Positions 17,205 to 24,952 are shown, numbered from the stretch's first letter. The stretch: DNA of 64,000 nt from Moritella viscosa (GCA_000953735.1 LN554852.1:1995846-2059845), one strand, 5' to 3'. The notes: generated by a model not told the origin, from the letters alone. Numbers and translations: made by a program.

Positions 17205-17318
17205 AACCTACGCAACCGTTTAATATTAAAAGGAAATTACAAATTCATAAAGCATAGCAAATCCATACAAAGATAACCATACTGCTTAATAATTTAGGTT
17301 ATATTGAGCTAGCAGGAC

Positions 17319-17419
17319 GTATAACGCCCACATTAATAGGCTAAAAATTCTGGGCTAAAATGTAGCGAAGCGAAAAGAGCCCACGGTTTTTAGTCCTGAT
17401 TTAATTGCTTGTTAAATGC
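17319..17419 (-). other. attC-like site 4
   Basis: The minus strand begins GCATTTAACAAGCAATTAAA and ends TTAATGTGGGCGTTATAC, with inner arms GGACTAAAAA / TTTTTAGCC and GTGGGC / GCCCA around a central loop. It follows the stop codon of a broken Gln-rich reading frame by two bases. Confidence 0.8.
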
Positions 17420-17420
17420 T

Positions 17421-17540
17421 TTACTCCACCGAATCTTGTTGCTGTGATTGAGCTTGTGTTGGCTGGGATTGTTGAGACGTTGCACCAGGTGCAGCCTGCA
17501 TAGTTGGAATCTGAGCACTATTGATACTGATGCCCTCACG
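17421..17540 (-). pseudogene. 3' fragment of a Gln/Ser-rich cassette gene
   Basis: The minus-strand frame ending at TAA 17421 reads GISINSAQIPTMQAAPGAT, then a tail of Gln, Ser, Thr and Pro, and ends QDSVE. It has no start codon of its own and runs into the recombinase fragment, in a different frame, near 17540. It looks like the surviving end of the original cassette gene, cut by whatever brought in the recombinase fragment. The protein is not recognised. Confidence 0.5.
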
Positions 17541-18096
17541 TTGCATTGTGGTGATACTGTTGCCAGTATTGGCGCATAAACTGGAGCAATACAGGAGAGA
17601 TAATAACGAGGCGATCTTTAGCTCCTTTACCTTGGCATACTTTTAATAATTGTTGCTGACCGTCGATATCACTGACTTTCACATGCGTCAGCTCGCTGAC
17701 ACGCAAACAACAGCCGTAGCACAACGCTACCATTGCTCTGTGTTTATTCGTTTTGCAATAGTAAATGACCGCAGAGATATCTTGCTGTGTTAATAGTTGT
17801 GGCAGTTTTTCTTTTCGTTTAGGTAAACAAACTGAGATAGTAAAACTGCGGTGTAAGACGTGCTCAAACAGAAAATGAATACCACTAAGGTGCAGCTTTA
17901 ACGTTGATCTGCAATGGTGTTTTCCTAAATTAAAATAGCGGAAATACGCTTCCAACTGTTTATCTGAAATCGTATCCAAAGGTTGACCAAAATACTTATA
18001 CAGTTGATTTATAGCATAACGGTAAGAGTTCCGAGTTCGCTCAGAGTAACCCCTTAAGGTGATTTCTTCGTTAAATTGTTGCAGTAGTTGTCGCAT
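17536..18096 (-). pseudogene. Truncated tyrosine recombinase
   Basis: 186 residues of a site-specific recombinase. An N-terminal SAM-like DNA-binding domain (LRGYSERTRNSYRYAINQLYKYF, residues about 14-100) is followed by the start of the catalytic domain with the first arginine in CYGCCLRVSELTHVKVSDID and the beta-turn lysine in GKGAKDRL. The frame ends before the HxxR, second His and tyrosine, so it cannot be active. It lacks room for the extra helix typical of IntI. Similar integrase genes accompany IS91-type elements in marine gammaproteobacteria, which is one possible source. Repeat R copy 2 lies about 100 bases upstream. Confidence 0.8.
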
Positions 18097-18196
18097 GACA
18101 TACTTCCTTAAGCAGGGATGATCTCTAGAGGTAAGAGTGGAACAGTGAGCGATCTTTTGGCTCCGCGCAGCGGCTTAGTTCAACATTTTTATAGTA

Positions 18197-18538
18197 GGAC
18201 GTCTCGATTTGCTAAATTCATTCACCGCCAAATATGGAAACTAATCAATTGAAAAGTAAGGTAATATTTAAAATTCATTGATTTACTCTTGTAAGTTACA
18301 TACAAAGCTATCTATGTATCTGAGTATATTGATATTAATTTTCAGTCACATGACAAACCGAGATTGCGTTCACCAAAATAGCAATAACACGGTATAAAAT
18401 CATCTCGTCGAACAGTTTTCAATATGCATAATAAATGTATGGAAAACGGATATGAATATATTGTGTGTGAGTAACTACTCTAAGCCACAATGGTGCAATT
18501 TTGAGTTAGCTAGGTGAGCCGGCCTGTTTGTGGGCATA
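18197..18538 (-). repeat. Repeat R, copy 2 (most diverged, shortened)
   Basis: About 340 bases. Shared blocks with copies 1, 3 and 4 include GGAC-TCTCGATTT at the left, CTAATCAATTGAAAAGTAAG, CTTGTAAGTTACATACAAAGCTATCTATGTA, CAATAACACGGTATAAAATCAT, and TTTTGAGTTAGCTAGGTGAGC at the right. A central part is deleted relative to copy 1. It stands upstream of the truncated recombinase. The 18539-18733 stretch to its right contains a GTATC/GATAC hairpin near 18590-18625 that might be a decayed attC. Confidence 0.8.
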
Positions 18539-18733
18539 ACTGCGTCAGAGTTATTTTACTAGCCGATAGTCATTAGCTTTTGTAGGGTAAGTGATGGTAT
18601 CTAACTGATACTATTACCAATTAACCTTAACGTGTGTTATACGGAGTGATCGATTTTTAAATTGTAAGTGCAATATAGTAATGTCACATTTTGGTATACT
18701 TGGTCGTTACTAATCCAAGTATCGAGTTGTGCC

Positions 18734-19165
18734 ATGTTACTCACTATGGCTGATATTGAAATATACTGAATTAACACCATCAAAAATGTTATTGATAAAC
18801 GTATCTCTGGCGTCGATGCTGCCGCGCTTCTTAACTTCAGTCCACGACAAGTATATCGACTGACGAAGCAATATTTAAAACATGGTACTGAAGGTTTGAT
18901 TTCACATAGACGTGGCCAGCCCAGTAACAATCACCATTCTTATAAATTCAAGCAACACGTTCTAGAGCTAGTGCAAATCCATTACCTCGATTTTGGTCCA
19001 ACTCTCGCACACGAAAAACTCACAGAGCTACATGTTATTTCTGTGGGCATTGAAACACTACGTCAATGGATGGACTGTGGCGATCACATGCCAAACGCAA
19101 ACATCAGGTATATCAACCTCGCTCTTTGCCCAAAGTTCGTCGGACATTAGGTATGAAGTAGACCG
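18734..19165 (+). pseudogene. Decayed ISNCY-like transposase fragment
   Basis: From ATG 18734 the frame meets a TGA at 18767, then continues with a helix-turn-helix and the family signature FSPRQVYRLTKQYLKHGTEGLISHRRGQPSNN, then LDFGPTLAHEKLTELH and ETLRQWM. Near 19085 the frame shifts; the other frame continues RKHQVYQPRSLPKVRRTLG before a stop. These blocks match the N-terminal part of ISNCY/IS1202-type transposases. The DDE core is gone. It is therefore a relic with a nonsense codon, a frameshift and a 3' deletion. Confidence 0.75.
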
Positions 19166-19244
19166 TTGATTTACGAAAATCGGGTAAGGTCAGTCCGACT
19201 TGTAATATCTTTCAACTATTTGTATCTAAGTGTAACGATAATAA

Positions 19245-19376
19245 TAATCACTTGTATTTAGGGTGAAAGCTCTGCAGGATATATACCCTTGGTTGTTAAT
19301 CATCCGGTATTTGCTTGATAAATGCTGTAATCATCCAGTATTTGATCTGCAAGGGTTATTAATTATCTGATATTAG
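19245..19376 (+). promoter_or_regulatory. Four phased direct repeats upstream of the cytolysin gene
   Basis: A 17-base motif resembling TAATCATCCNGTATTTG occurs at 19245, 19297, 19328 and 19360. Starts are 52, 31 and 32 bases apart, close to five, three and three helical turns, so all copies face the same side of DNA. The array ends 23 bases before the cytolysin ATG. It looks like a cooperative operator; the regulator is unknown. Confidence 0.6.
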
Positions 19377-19399
19377 GTCAATAAGTAGGAAAAAATAAA

Positions 19400-21469
19400 A
19401 TGAAAAAAAACGTATTTATGCTCAGTACACTGCTGCTGGCATCCTCGGCTGTATTAAGCCAACCCTTTGAAGTAACAAACAATATGACGGATGGTGCAGT
19501 CAATATTGTTAAACAGTTAACTAACAGCCAGAATGTTGTATATTTCAATGCAGCTTCGCTTTTAAAGGAAGGCGGTGAGTTACAAAAACTGACCTTACAG
19601 GAGATTGAACAGGAGGTTGTCGGTAATAAAAATAAGTACCTGTTAGATTTTTCATCGTTAACCAGCCCTGAACAGAAACAACGTGCGCTCGATAAAGTCA
19701 GTAAAATTACTGGTATTTCCTTTGAGCAAGACTTCCTTGTTATTTCCGCATTCAAAGGTTCACTCCTCTATACTCCAGTCAGCAGCCCAGAAGACCCTAA
19801 TGTCAGTGCCCTGGAAACAGCAAATATCACAACCTTACCTGCACCGCTGACCATTCAAAAGCGACAAGGCTCACCGCAGGCCATTCAAAAGTCACAAGGC
19901 TCACCGGCGCTTTCTTTCTATGTGTCAGCTAACCGTCCTATATCTGATGGGGAGTGCAGTTTTAGTTCGGGGCAATTATGGGGTTCATCAGAAAAATCGG
20001 TTTATTGCGATACTCCCAACATATCTCTAATTTATAAAGTGGATCTCTTGCGTTCACTCCCTGTCAAATTCGGCAGTCAGACTGCGCCTGATAAAAAACT
20101 GGTACGTGTGACGCTGGCTGGGGAATCCCGGGGGAGTGGTATACATCTGAATGACAGCATTGACCGAACGTTACGGTTTAAACCTGGCAACGGTAGTACT
20201 TTTGATGGCTGGGTAGGACAGTACACCTATGATGCCATTGCCCTTGACTATAAGGTCGGTGTCTCTTCGTCGAACGGTAAGGCAAGGGTTATTTATAAAT
20301 ACCCAACGGACAATGTTCAGAGTAATTATGAACACCGAGAGGTTGAAGGCTTCACCATTGGTGGAACTACTGGTGTTGAAGTGAGTAAAGATGGACCGAA
20401 AGCCAAATTGGAAGCTAATGCTTCTTACTCTTCACAAAAATGGTTCTCGTATAAAACAACGGATTACGCCATTAAATTATCCACCCCCAATGATCGCACA
20501 TTTGTCACCACATGGCAGAGAGAAGAATATAAATCAGCAAACGACCTTCGAACCCAACACACCCAGGAGTTGACCTCCAATGTTCCTAGTGACATCATTA
20601 ACAAGTCTCTGATCAAGCCAATTGGCTACAGCAATTTCACCCCTCAGATGGAGGTGTTCTATGCAGCTAACTCTGATGAGACAGGCAAAACCAGTTTCAC
20701 CATCGATACGTCAGTCAACTTTAGCCCAATCCGTATGGGTATTTATCGACATTTCATTGGTATTGGTGCTTGGAGAACTTTTCAGGGAAGTGATTTTACC
20801 CCGAAGCGTGTGAATGTAGAGCGCACCTTTAAAGTGAATTGGGATCATGCAATCTTCCTAGGTGGCAATCCGGTGAATTTGCAAATGGGTGCGTTTAAAA
20901 ATAAATGTATCTCTGTTGATCACAGTAATAACGGCACTATTGCGCTTGTAGGCTGTGATCGTAAGGATACTAAACAGTCCTTTATCTACGATGAACTGGG
21001 ACGCTATGTGTCAGTCGATGATATTTCGCAGTGTCTGGACGGCGATGACCTGAGCAGGGTTAGCCAATGTACGCCATCTCTGACGCAGCAGTGGGATTGG
21101 AACGATGACCTGTTGAAGAATGAGTACGACGATCGGGTATTATCAGCCAAGACCAAGACCAAGAGCAATACGTTGTTCTTGTCTTCAAATTCGTCAGAGA
21201 GGGGAGGTAAAAATCGTACGTTCACGTTCAGCACTAACATCTATGATACAGGCAAGGCAGCAGGGTTCTGTAATATCCACTCGTGGGATGATGACTCCCA
21301 GAGTGGCAATGTTGGCGATGTCTATTATTATCGCAACCCTTACACGAAAACCAATGACTACTTCCGCCTGAATAAAGAAAAGTATGGGTACTTCCCAACA
21401 GATCAAAGCAGCAGTCAGGACTGGGAATATATTGGTAATAGTAGCTGTGATCAGATAATAGAAATCTAA
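19400..21469 (+). CDS. Pore-forming cytolysin of the Vibrio HlyA/VCC type
   Basis: A 689-residue secreted toxin. The signal peptide ends near LSQP. A pro-region follows (about 25-175), then a leukocidin-type beta-barrel pore domain (about 180-490; WVGQYTYDAIALDYKV, YSSQKWFSYKTTDYAIKL and VERTFKVNWDHAIFLGG are typical). A ricin-type beta-trefoil lectin domain comes next (about 492-590; NKCISVDHSNNGTIALVGCD, QQWDWNDD). The last 75 residues form a small domain with GDVYYYRNPYTKTNDYFRL and YFPTDQSSSQDWEYIG, a type I recall at the ends of secreted virulence proteins. AGGA precedes the ATG. It runs opposite to the surrounding cassettes and has its own repeat-rich upstream region, so it is probably independently expressed. 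Confidence 0.9.
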   Translation: MKKNVFMLSTLLLASSAVLSQPFEVTNNMTDGAVNIVKQLTNSQNVVYFNAASLLKEGGELQKLTLQEIEQEVVGNKNKYLLDFSSLTSPEQKQRALDKVSKITGISFEQDFLVISAFKGSLLYTPVSSPEDPNVSALETANITTLPAPLTIQKRQGSPQAIQKSQGSPALSFYVSANRPISDGECSFSSGQLWGSSEKSVYCDTPNISLIYKVDLLRSLPVKFGSQTAPDKKLVRVTLAGESRGSGIHLNDSIDRTLRFKPGNGSTFDGWVGQYTYDAIALDYKVGVSSSNGKARVIYKYPTDNVQSNYEHREVEGFTIGGTTGVEVSKDGPKAKLEANASYSSQKWFSYKTTDYAIKLSTPNDRTFVTTWQREEYKSANDLRTQHTQELTSNVPSDIINKSLIKPIGYSNFTPQMEVFYAANSDETGKTSFTIDTSVNFSPIRMGIYRHFIGIGAWRTFQGSDFTPKRVNVERTFKVNWDHAIFLGGNPVNLQMGAFKNKCISVDHSNNGTIALVGCDRKDTKQSFIYDELGRYVSVDDISQCLDGDDLSRVSQCTPSLTQQWDWNDDLLKNEYDDRVLSAKTKTKSNTLFLSSNSSERGGKNRTFTFSTNIYDTGKAAGFCNIHSWDDDSQSGNVGDVYYYRNPYTKTNDYFRLNKEKYGYFPTDQSSSQDWEYIGNSSCDQIIEI
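19851..19906 (+). repeat. 30-bp tandem duplication in the cytolysin pro-region
   Basis: CCATTCAAAAG..ACAAGGCTCACCG occurs at 19851-19876 and again at 19881-19906, period 30 bases. It encodes IQKRQGSPQA then IQKSQGSPAL, residues about 151-171. This is where related toxins have the exposed linker cleaved to remove the pro-domain. Confidence 0.85.
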
Positions 21470-21484
21470 TCCGAACTCATTAAT

Positions 21485-21617
21485 AGGCTGCCTTACCAGT
21501 CAGTTCACTGGTTGAAGGTTTTGCCATTCGCAGAGAGTCCTTTCTAGCACTGGAATTTCAGTGCTGGCTGCGACTCTCTGCGTTTACCGAGTCCGATGGA
21601 CTGGTTTGTTAAATGCT
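21485..21617 (-). other. attC-like site 5, degenerate right end
   Basis: The minus strand begins GCATTTAACAAACCAGTC two bases from typical R''. Nested perfect stems are ACCAGTC 21495-21501 with GACTGGT 21599-21605, CGCAGAGAGTC 21529-21539 with GACTCTCTGCG 21572-21582, and GCACTG 21547-21552 with CAGTGC 21559-21564. The R' side lacks a clean GTT. It follows the stop codon of the gene at 21626 and could also act as a terminator for the convergent cytolysin. Confidence 0.6.
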
Positions 21618-21625
21618 TAAGCTCG

Positions 21626-21898
21626 CTATTCAAACTTTTCACTCAACACCAATTCACCCAACTCATTTTCACTATAAATGAGTAAAAGGGCGCCTTGAGG
21701 AGAGAAGTGAAACTCTACTTGGCCATATTGGGATATCAAAAATAGTTTCCTTTTGCCAAAACAACCTCTGATACCATCAGGCATACCAAGTTTACTCTGA
21801 ACTGAGTATCTATGGTCTGCTGCAGTAAACTTATATATTGCAATTTCAACTTTAACTTTAACTTCCTTACTCTCCAAGCAAACTGTTAGCACTCTCAC
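21626..21898 (-). CDS. Hypothetical protein, second gene of a two-gene cassette
   Basis: A 90-residue protein, not recognised. The sequence is mainly predicted beta strand (VKVKVEIAIYKF, RKLFLISQYGQVEFHFSPQGALLLIYS) with no signal peptide. It starts 12 bases after the upstream gene at 21911 and ends next to attC-like site 5. The pair may act together or may be one gene split by a frameshift, since the C-terminal strand pattern resembles a continuation of the upstream beta-rich protein. I could not decide between these. Confidence 0.55.
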   Translation of the reverse strand: MRVLTVCLESKEVKVKVEIAIYKFTAADHRYSVQSKLGMPDGIRGCFGKRKLFLISQYGQVEFHFSPQGALLLIYSENELGELVLSEKFE

Positions 21899-21910
21899 TT
21901 TAAATTCTTG

Positions 21911-22468
21911 TTATGTTCCGACTTGCACCGACAGACCTGTTTCAATAGATATTCTATGAGCAATACCGTCGAAATCCGTAACTAATACGCTGTCGTCAGC
22001 AAACTCAAAACCCTCTGTGAAAATTTCTGGGCCTGATACCGTCCAGATTTTGTCTCCATTGGATTTTAATCGGCGTATATCTAATTCACCCCAAGAAATT
22101 AAACAATCGTACTCACTTACCCAAAAAATACCAAAGCAAGTACCAAAATCAACTTTTTTAACCCAAATAAGTTCTAGTGTGGGAAGCTTAAGAGAATAGA
22201 CAGAGTCACCTGAAGCAACATAACAAATATCGTCGTTAATGGTGAAAGAGTATTCGTGCACTCCTGTCGCACCGCCAACACCTAAAAATATAACTGATGA
22301 TTCAGGGCTATTGATATCACCAACGAATAAACCATGTGCTGAAGAATGTCGGTATTTTTTATTTCTACAGAGTTCAACTTCATATGAACGAATATTATCT
22401 GTCGAATTGACCGAATAATGAGGCTCGTTTATCAAAGTTACATCAATTCCGTTGAATATTTGCTTCAT
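21911..22468 (-). CDS. Hypothetical beta-rich (propeller-like) cassette protein
   Basis: A 185-residue protein of unknown function. Repeated strand-turn units such as SSVIFLGVGGATGVHEYSFTI, ICYVASGDSVYSLKLPTLELIWVKKV, YDCLISWGELDIRRLKSNGDKIW and DSVLVTDFDGIAHRISIETG resemble blades of a WD/PQQ-type beta-propeller, too few for a closed ring. No signal peptide is seen, so it is probably cytoplasmic. It is the first gene after attC-like site 6 in the transcription direction and precedes a 90-residue ORF by 12 bases. A toxin-immunity-type partner role is possible but unsupported. Confidence 0.6.
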   Translation of the reverse strand: MKQIFNGIDVTLINEPHYSVNSTDNIRSYEVELCRNKKYRHSSAHGLFVGDINSPESSVIFLGVGGATGVHEYSFTINDDICYVASGDSVYSLKLPTLELIWVKKVDFGTCFGIFWVSEYDCLISWGELDIRRLKSNGDKIWTVSGPEIFTEGFEFADDSVLVTDFDGIAHRISIETGLSVQVGT

Positions 22469-22477
22469 ACTTTCCTA

Positions 22478-22577
22478 GGTACCAACGCCCAAACACCGGT
22501 TTGGTGAAGTTGGCGGCTTTTTGGAATAAAAAGGGGACAGCATTACCAAGTCAGAGTGCTTTGACTTGTTACATGCT
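22478..22577 (-). other. attC-like site 6
   Basis: The minus strand starts CATGTAACAAGTCAAAGCAC and ends GTGTTTGGGCGTTGGTACC. The arms GTAAC-AAG-C-AA-CAC and GTGTTTGGGCGTTGGTAC pair imperfectly around a central segment. R' is GTTGGTAC. It lies between the truncated gene at 22581 and the gene at 22468. Confidence 0.75.
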
Positions 22578-22580
22578 GAG

Positions 22581-22886
22581 CTACACATTTGCCATTTCCT
22601 TTAGTTCCGTGAACTTTACTGGTAACGAAGGAATACTAGCCATTGCCATTAATTTTCTCTTTAACTCAGTGTCCATATTACTCGTAGGTTCACGTTCCCT
22701 TTTATAGGGGCCACCATGTAAATTCCAGTCAAACACATAAAACCCAAGTTGGGCATAATCAGACCAAACTTCTGAGCATCCCCAATTTGGGGAGTCGAGT
22801 CGCTCCGAAATATCGTCATGTTCCGCATAACTTTCAATAACTAGGCAAGGTATTGAGCCTTCACCAGCAGTTGAGAATAAGCCGAT
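22581..22886 (-). pseudogene. 5'-truncated cassette gene fused to repeat R
   Basis: The minus-strand frame ending TAG at 22581 is open for 102 codons back to 22886, where a TGA stops it at the edge of repeat R copy 3. It reads GEGSIPCLVIESYAEHDDI, SPNWGCSEVWSDYAQLGFYVFDWNLHGG and a C-terminal MASIPSLPVKFTELKEMANV. There is no plausible start near the upstream edge; the only ATG is late. It appears to have lost its beginning at the R junction. I do not recognise the family. Its stop is followed four bases later by attC-like site 6. Confidence 0.55.
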
Positions 22887-23310
22887 TCATACATTCCTCA
22901 ATAAAAGGTGATTAATTGAAAAGTAAGATTATACTTCAAATTTATTAATTACATGTTTATGGGAAAACGAGTCGTCCTGTAAATTATTTATTTAGTCTTG
23001 TAAGCTATATATAAAACTATCTATGCAATTGATTATATTGACATTAGTTTCATGATTCAAGATGAACCTGACTGCCTTTTGACAAATCGAGACTCAGTTT
23101 ACCAAAATGCCAATAACACTGTATAAAATAATCCTATCTAACAATTTTCTTTATCCATAAATACATAAATATAATCAACTCAGCCGATCAATTTTTCATG
23201 ATTTAATGTATGGAATAACGATATGAATATATTTTGGGTGAGCAGTTACTTAAGGCATTTAGGGGCAATTTTGAGTTAACTAGGCTAGCTAACTCGTTCG
23301 TGGACAAAAC
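22884..23310 (-). repeat. Repeat R, copy 3
   Basis: About 425 bases, closest to copy 4: both contain TACTTCAAATTTATTAATTA, CATGTTTATGGGAAAACGAG and CCTGACTGCCTTTTGACAAA. Its right end, with GAGTTAACTAGGCTAGCTAACTCGTTCG across 23273-23300, is nearly the same as copy 1. The left end lacks about 20 bases present in copies 1 and 4 and joins directly to a truncated reading frame. The 23311-23371 stretch to its right holds no gene. Confidence 0.85.
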
Positions 23311-23371
23311 CTTGTTATAGCGATAACTCCAACAACGCTTATTAGCATTAGGAAAAGTATCGCTAACTTGA

Positions 23372-23467
23372 GGTTAACGCCCTGTTAACAGGAAAAATAG
23401 TTGGTTAAAATTAGCGACGAAGGAGCAAGGTCAACTGTTTTTATCCTTGTTTAACAGCTTGTTAGCT
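23372..23467 (-). other. attC-like site 7
   Basis: The minus strand starts GCTAACAAGCTGTTAAACAA and ends CTGTTAACAGGGCGTTAACC. Inner arms GGATAAAAACAGTTG / CAACTATTTTTCC pair around a central GCGACGAAGG-type loop. This is a textbook attC layout, placed directly after the stop codon of the zinc-ribbon gene. Confidence 0.85.
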
Positions 23468-23473
23468 TAATAT

Positions 23474-23722
23474 TTAATAATCTAGATCACCACGGTATCT
23501 TTCAGTTATTTTATGACCACAGTTTGTACATATTAAATGCAAATCTCTTAGTTCCATAAACCCAGCAGTGCCTCCAGCACCCCAGCCAGCAACAAGTGCA
23601 GATATAAACTCTTTGACCTTTGCCTTTCTTCCCATATTGGAATTATTCTGAGGCTTTACTATAACCCCAATATGATCGACCTCTTCATTACATTCTTTGC
23701 AAAAACGTTTTTCAGGTTCCAT
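23474..23722 (-). CDS. Small zinc-ribbon cassette protein
   Basis: An 82-residue protein with two CxxC knuckles: FCKECNEE near the N terminus and LICTNCGHK near the C terminus, consistent with one bound zinc. Between them lie a basic segment (MGRKAKVKEF) and a glycine-rich hydrophobic stretch (ALVAGWGAGGTAGF) that could contact membrane or pack in the core. It occupies its own cassette between attC-like sites 7 and 8. Role unknown; nucleic-acid or protein binding are both possible. Confidence 0.65.
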   Translation of the reverse strand: MEPEKRFCKECNEEVDHIGVIVKPQNNSNMGRKAKVKEFISALVAGWGAGGTAGFMELRDLHLICTNCGHKITERYRGDLDY

Positions 23723-23755
23723 GTTATTCGCTCCAGAATCAATTTTACGGATTTA

Positions 23756-23861
23756 AGCTAACGCCGCAATAACACGTGCGATCGCCTTAATGACCAAACC
23801 AATTATACTTTAAACCAAAAACGATGAGTGTAATAAGTATCGTGTTGATTGCTTTTATACC
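23756..23861 (-). other. attC-like site 8
   Basis: The minus strand starts GTATAAAAGCAATCAACACG and ends CGTGTTATTGCGGCGTTAGC; these two ends pair over most of their length. R'' has lost the usual C (AAA for AAC) while R' GTTAGC is intact. It begins 22 bases beyond the stop codon of the gene at 23884. Confidence 0.75.
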
Positions 23862-23883
23862 CGAACTAAAACTGTCCTCAAAA

Positions 23884-24234
23884 CTAGGAAGTAACTAATA
23901 ATAAAATACTACCTAGAAATGCAGGTATTCCTGATATAAACATAACTAAACCAAATTGATAGTTCTGTCTTTTTTGTTCATGAAAGTCAGACTCAAAATC
24001 ATGACCTGAAACCATTTTATTGGTTTTATTCGCAGCAAGATCTTGTGACCAATTACGACTTTGGCTACTACCCTCCCAAGTTAACCTAGCAACTCCCCAT
24101 ATAATAATTACGATGAAAAATAGGAAATCCATCAAACTTGTTGAGTTGAAAATCGTAATGTATTGAGAAAGAACAAACACAGTTAAAGCTACTAATAGAT
24201 TAGTAATAACAACCACTTTAAACAAATTTAGCAT
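23884..24234 (-). CDS. Hypothetical cassette membrane protein
   Basis: A 116-residue protein with three predicted membrane helices (VVVITNLLVALTVFVLSQYI, LMDFLFFIVIIIWGVARL, FGLVMFISGIPAFLGSILLLV) and a charged cytoplasmic or periplasmic loop between the second and third. GAAAGGAAACCT precedes the ATG, a good ribosome site. No family recognised. It forms a cassette with attC-like site 8 and carries repeat R copy 4 on its 5' side, 19 bases from the start codon. Confidence 0.65.
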   Translation of the reverse strand: MLNLFKVVVITNLLVALTVFVLSQYITIFNSTSLMDFLFFIVIIIWGVARLTWEGSSQSRNWSQDLAANKTNKMVSGHDFESDFHEQKRQNYQFGLVMFISGIPAFLGSILLLVTS

Positions 24235-24252
24235 AGGTTTCCTTTCTTAACA

Positions 24253-24660
24253 GGACTCTCGATTTCCCAAATTCATTCACCTCAATAAAGTAGATTAATC
24301 AATTGAAGAATAAGATTATACTTCAAATTTATTAATTACATGTTTATGGGAAAACGAGCCATCCTGTAAATTATTTATTTAGTCTTAGTAAGTTATATAC
24401 GAGGCTAGCTATGTAATTGAGTATATTGACATTAATTCTAGGCTACAAGATAAACCTGACTGCCTTTTGACAAATTGAGACTGCGTTCACCGAAATACCA
24501 ATAACACTGTATAAAATCAGCCTATCTAGTCTTTTTCATTACACATAAGTAGGATTAACTTAGTTGGTAAATTTTGCATGATAAAATGTATGGCAAATCG
24601 ATATGAACATATTGTGAGAGAGTAAAAGTTCTAACACACTTTGGGGCATAAGTGAGTTAC
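24253..24660 (-). repeat. Repeat R, copy 4
   Basis: About 410 bases, most like copies 1 and 3. The left end GGACTCTCGATTTCCCAAAT is shared with copies 1 and 2, while the right end diverges after TATTGTGAGAGAG and lacks the palindrome. No long ORF is present. The 24661-24952 stretch to its right contains a decayed CTTCTCACGTTAGCTGC attC-like scrap at about 24750 and then the upstream region of the leucine dehydrogenase gene. Confidence 0.82.
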
Positions 24661-24952
24661 AAAATAGATAAACCTTCCGCTGCTAAATTTACGCTCAACT
24701 AAAACACAGTGAAATCTTAGTTATTCAACAATGCTCGCTACTTCTCACGTTAGCTGCTTGAGATGTCCTTAGCTCATTTTTCAGACTCTCACTGCTGACG
24801 TGGTGTTAGTCACGATAACAGGTTTGTGAATGGGCAGTGTTGCGTATCGTGTCTATAGTTATCCATAGAGTAACCTCCTGCATACCCAATGACTTAAATG
24901 TAATAACTGTGCGTCTTCAGGGTATCTATAACCCAAGGTTGGAGAATCGTTC

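Noticed and set aside
17536-18096. Reading the tyrosine recombinase as an integron integrase (IntI)
   Set aside because: It is truncated before the IntI-specific region, starts after a repeat R copy and its N-terminal half lacks IntI features, so it cannot be used as evidence for a working integron.
18539-18640. A ninth attC site right of repeat R copy 2
   Set aside because: There is a local GTATC/GATAC hairpin and a GTATAAC start on the minus strand, but the R' half and long-arm pairing are not convincing.
21194-21406. Antisense ORFs at the 3' end of the cytolysin gene
   Set aside because: These overlap the trefoil and C-terminal domains of the toxin and show no coding signature of their own.
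21529-21582. Simple terminator for the cytolysin gene
   Set aside because: The stem is strong but lacks a T-run, and the nested arms plus GTTAAATGC end fit an attC-like site better; the terminator role is left only as a possibility.
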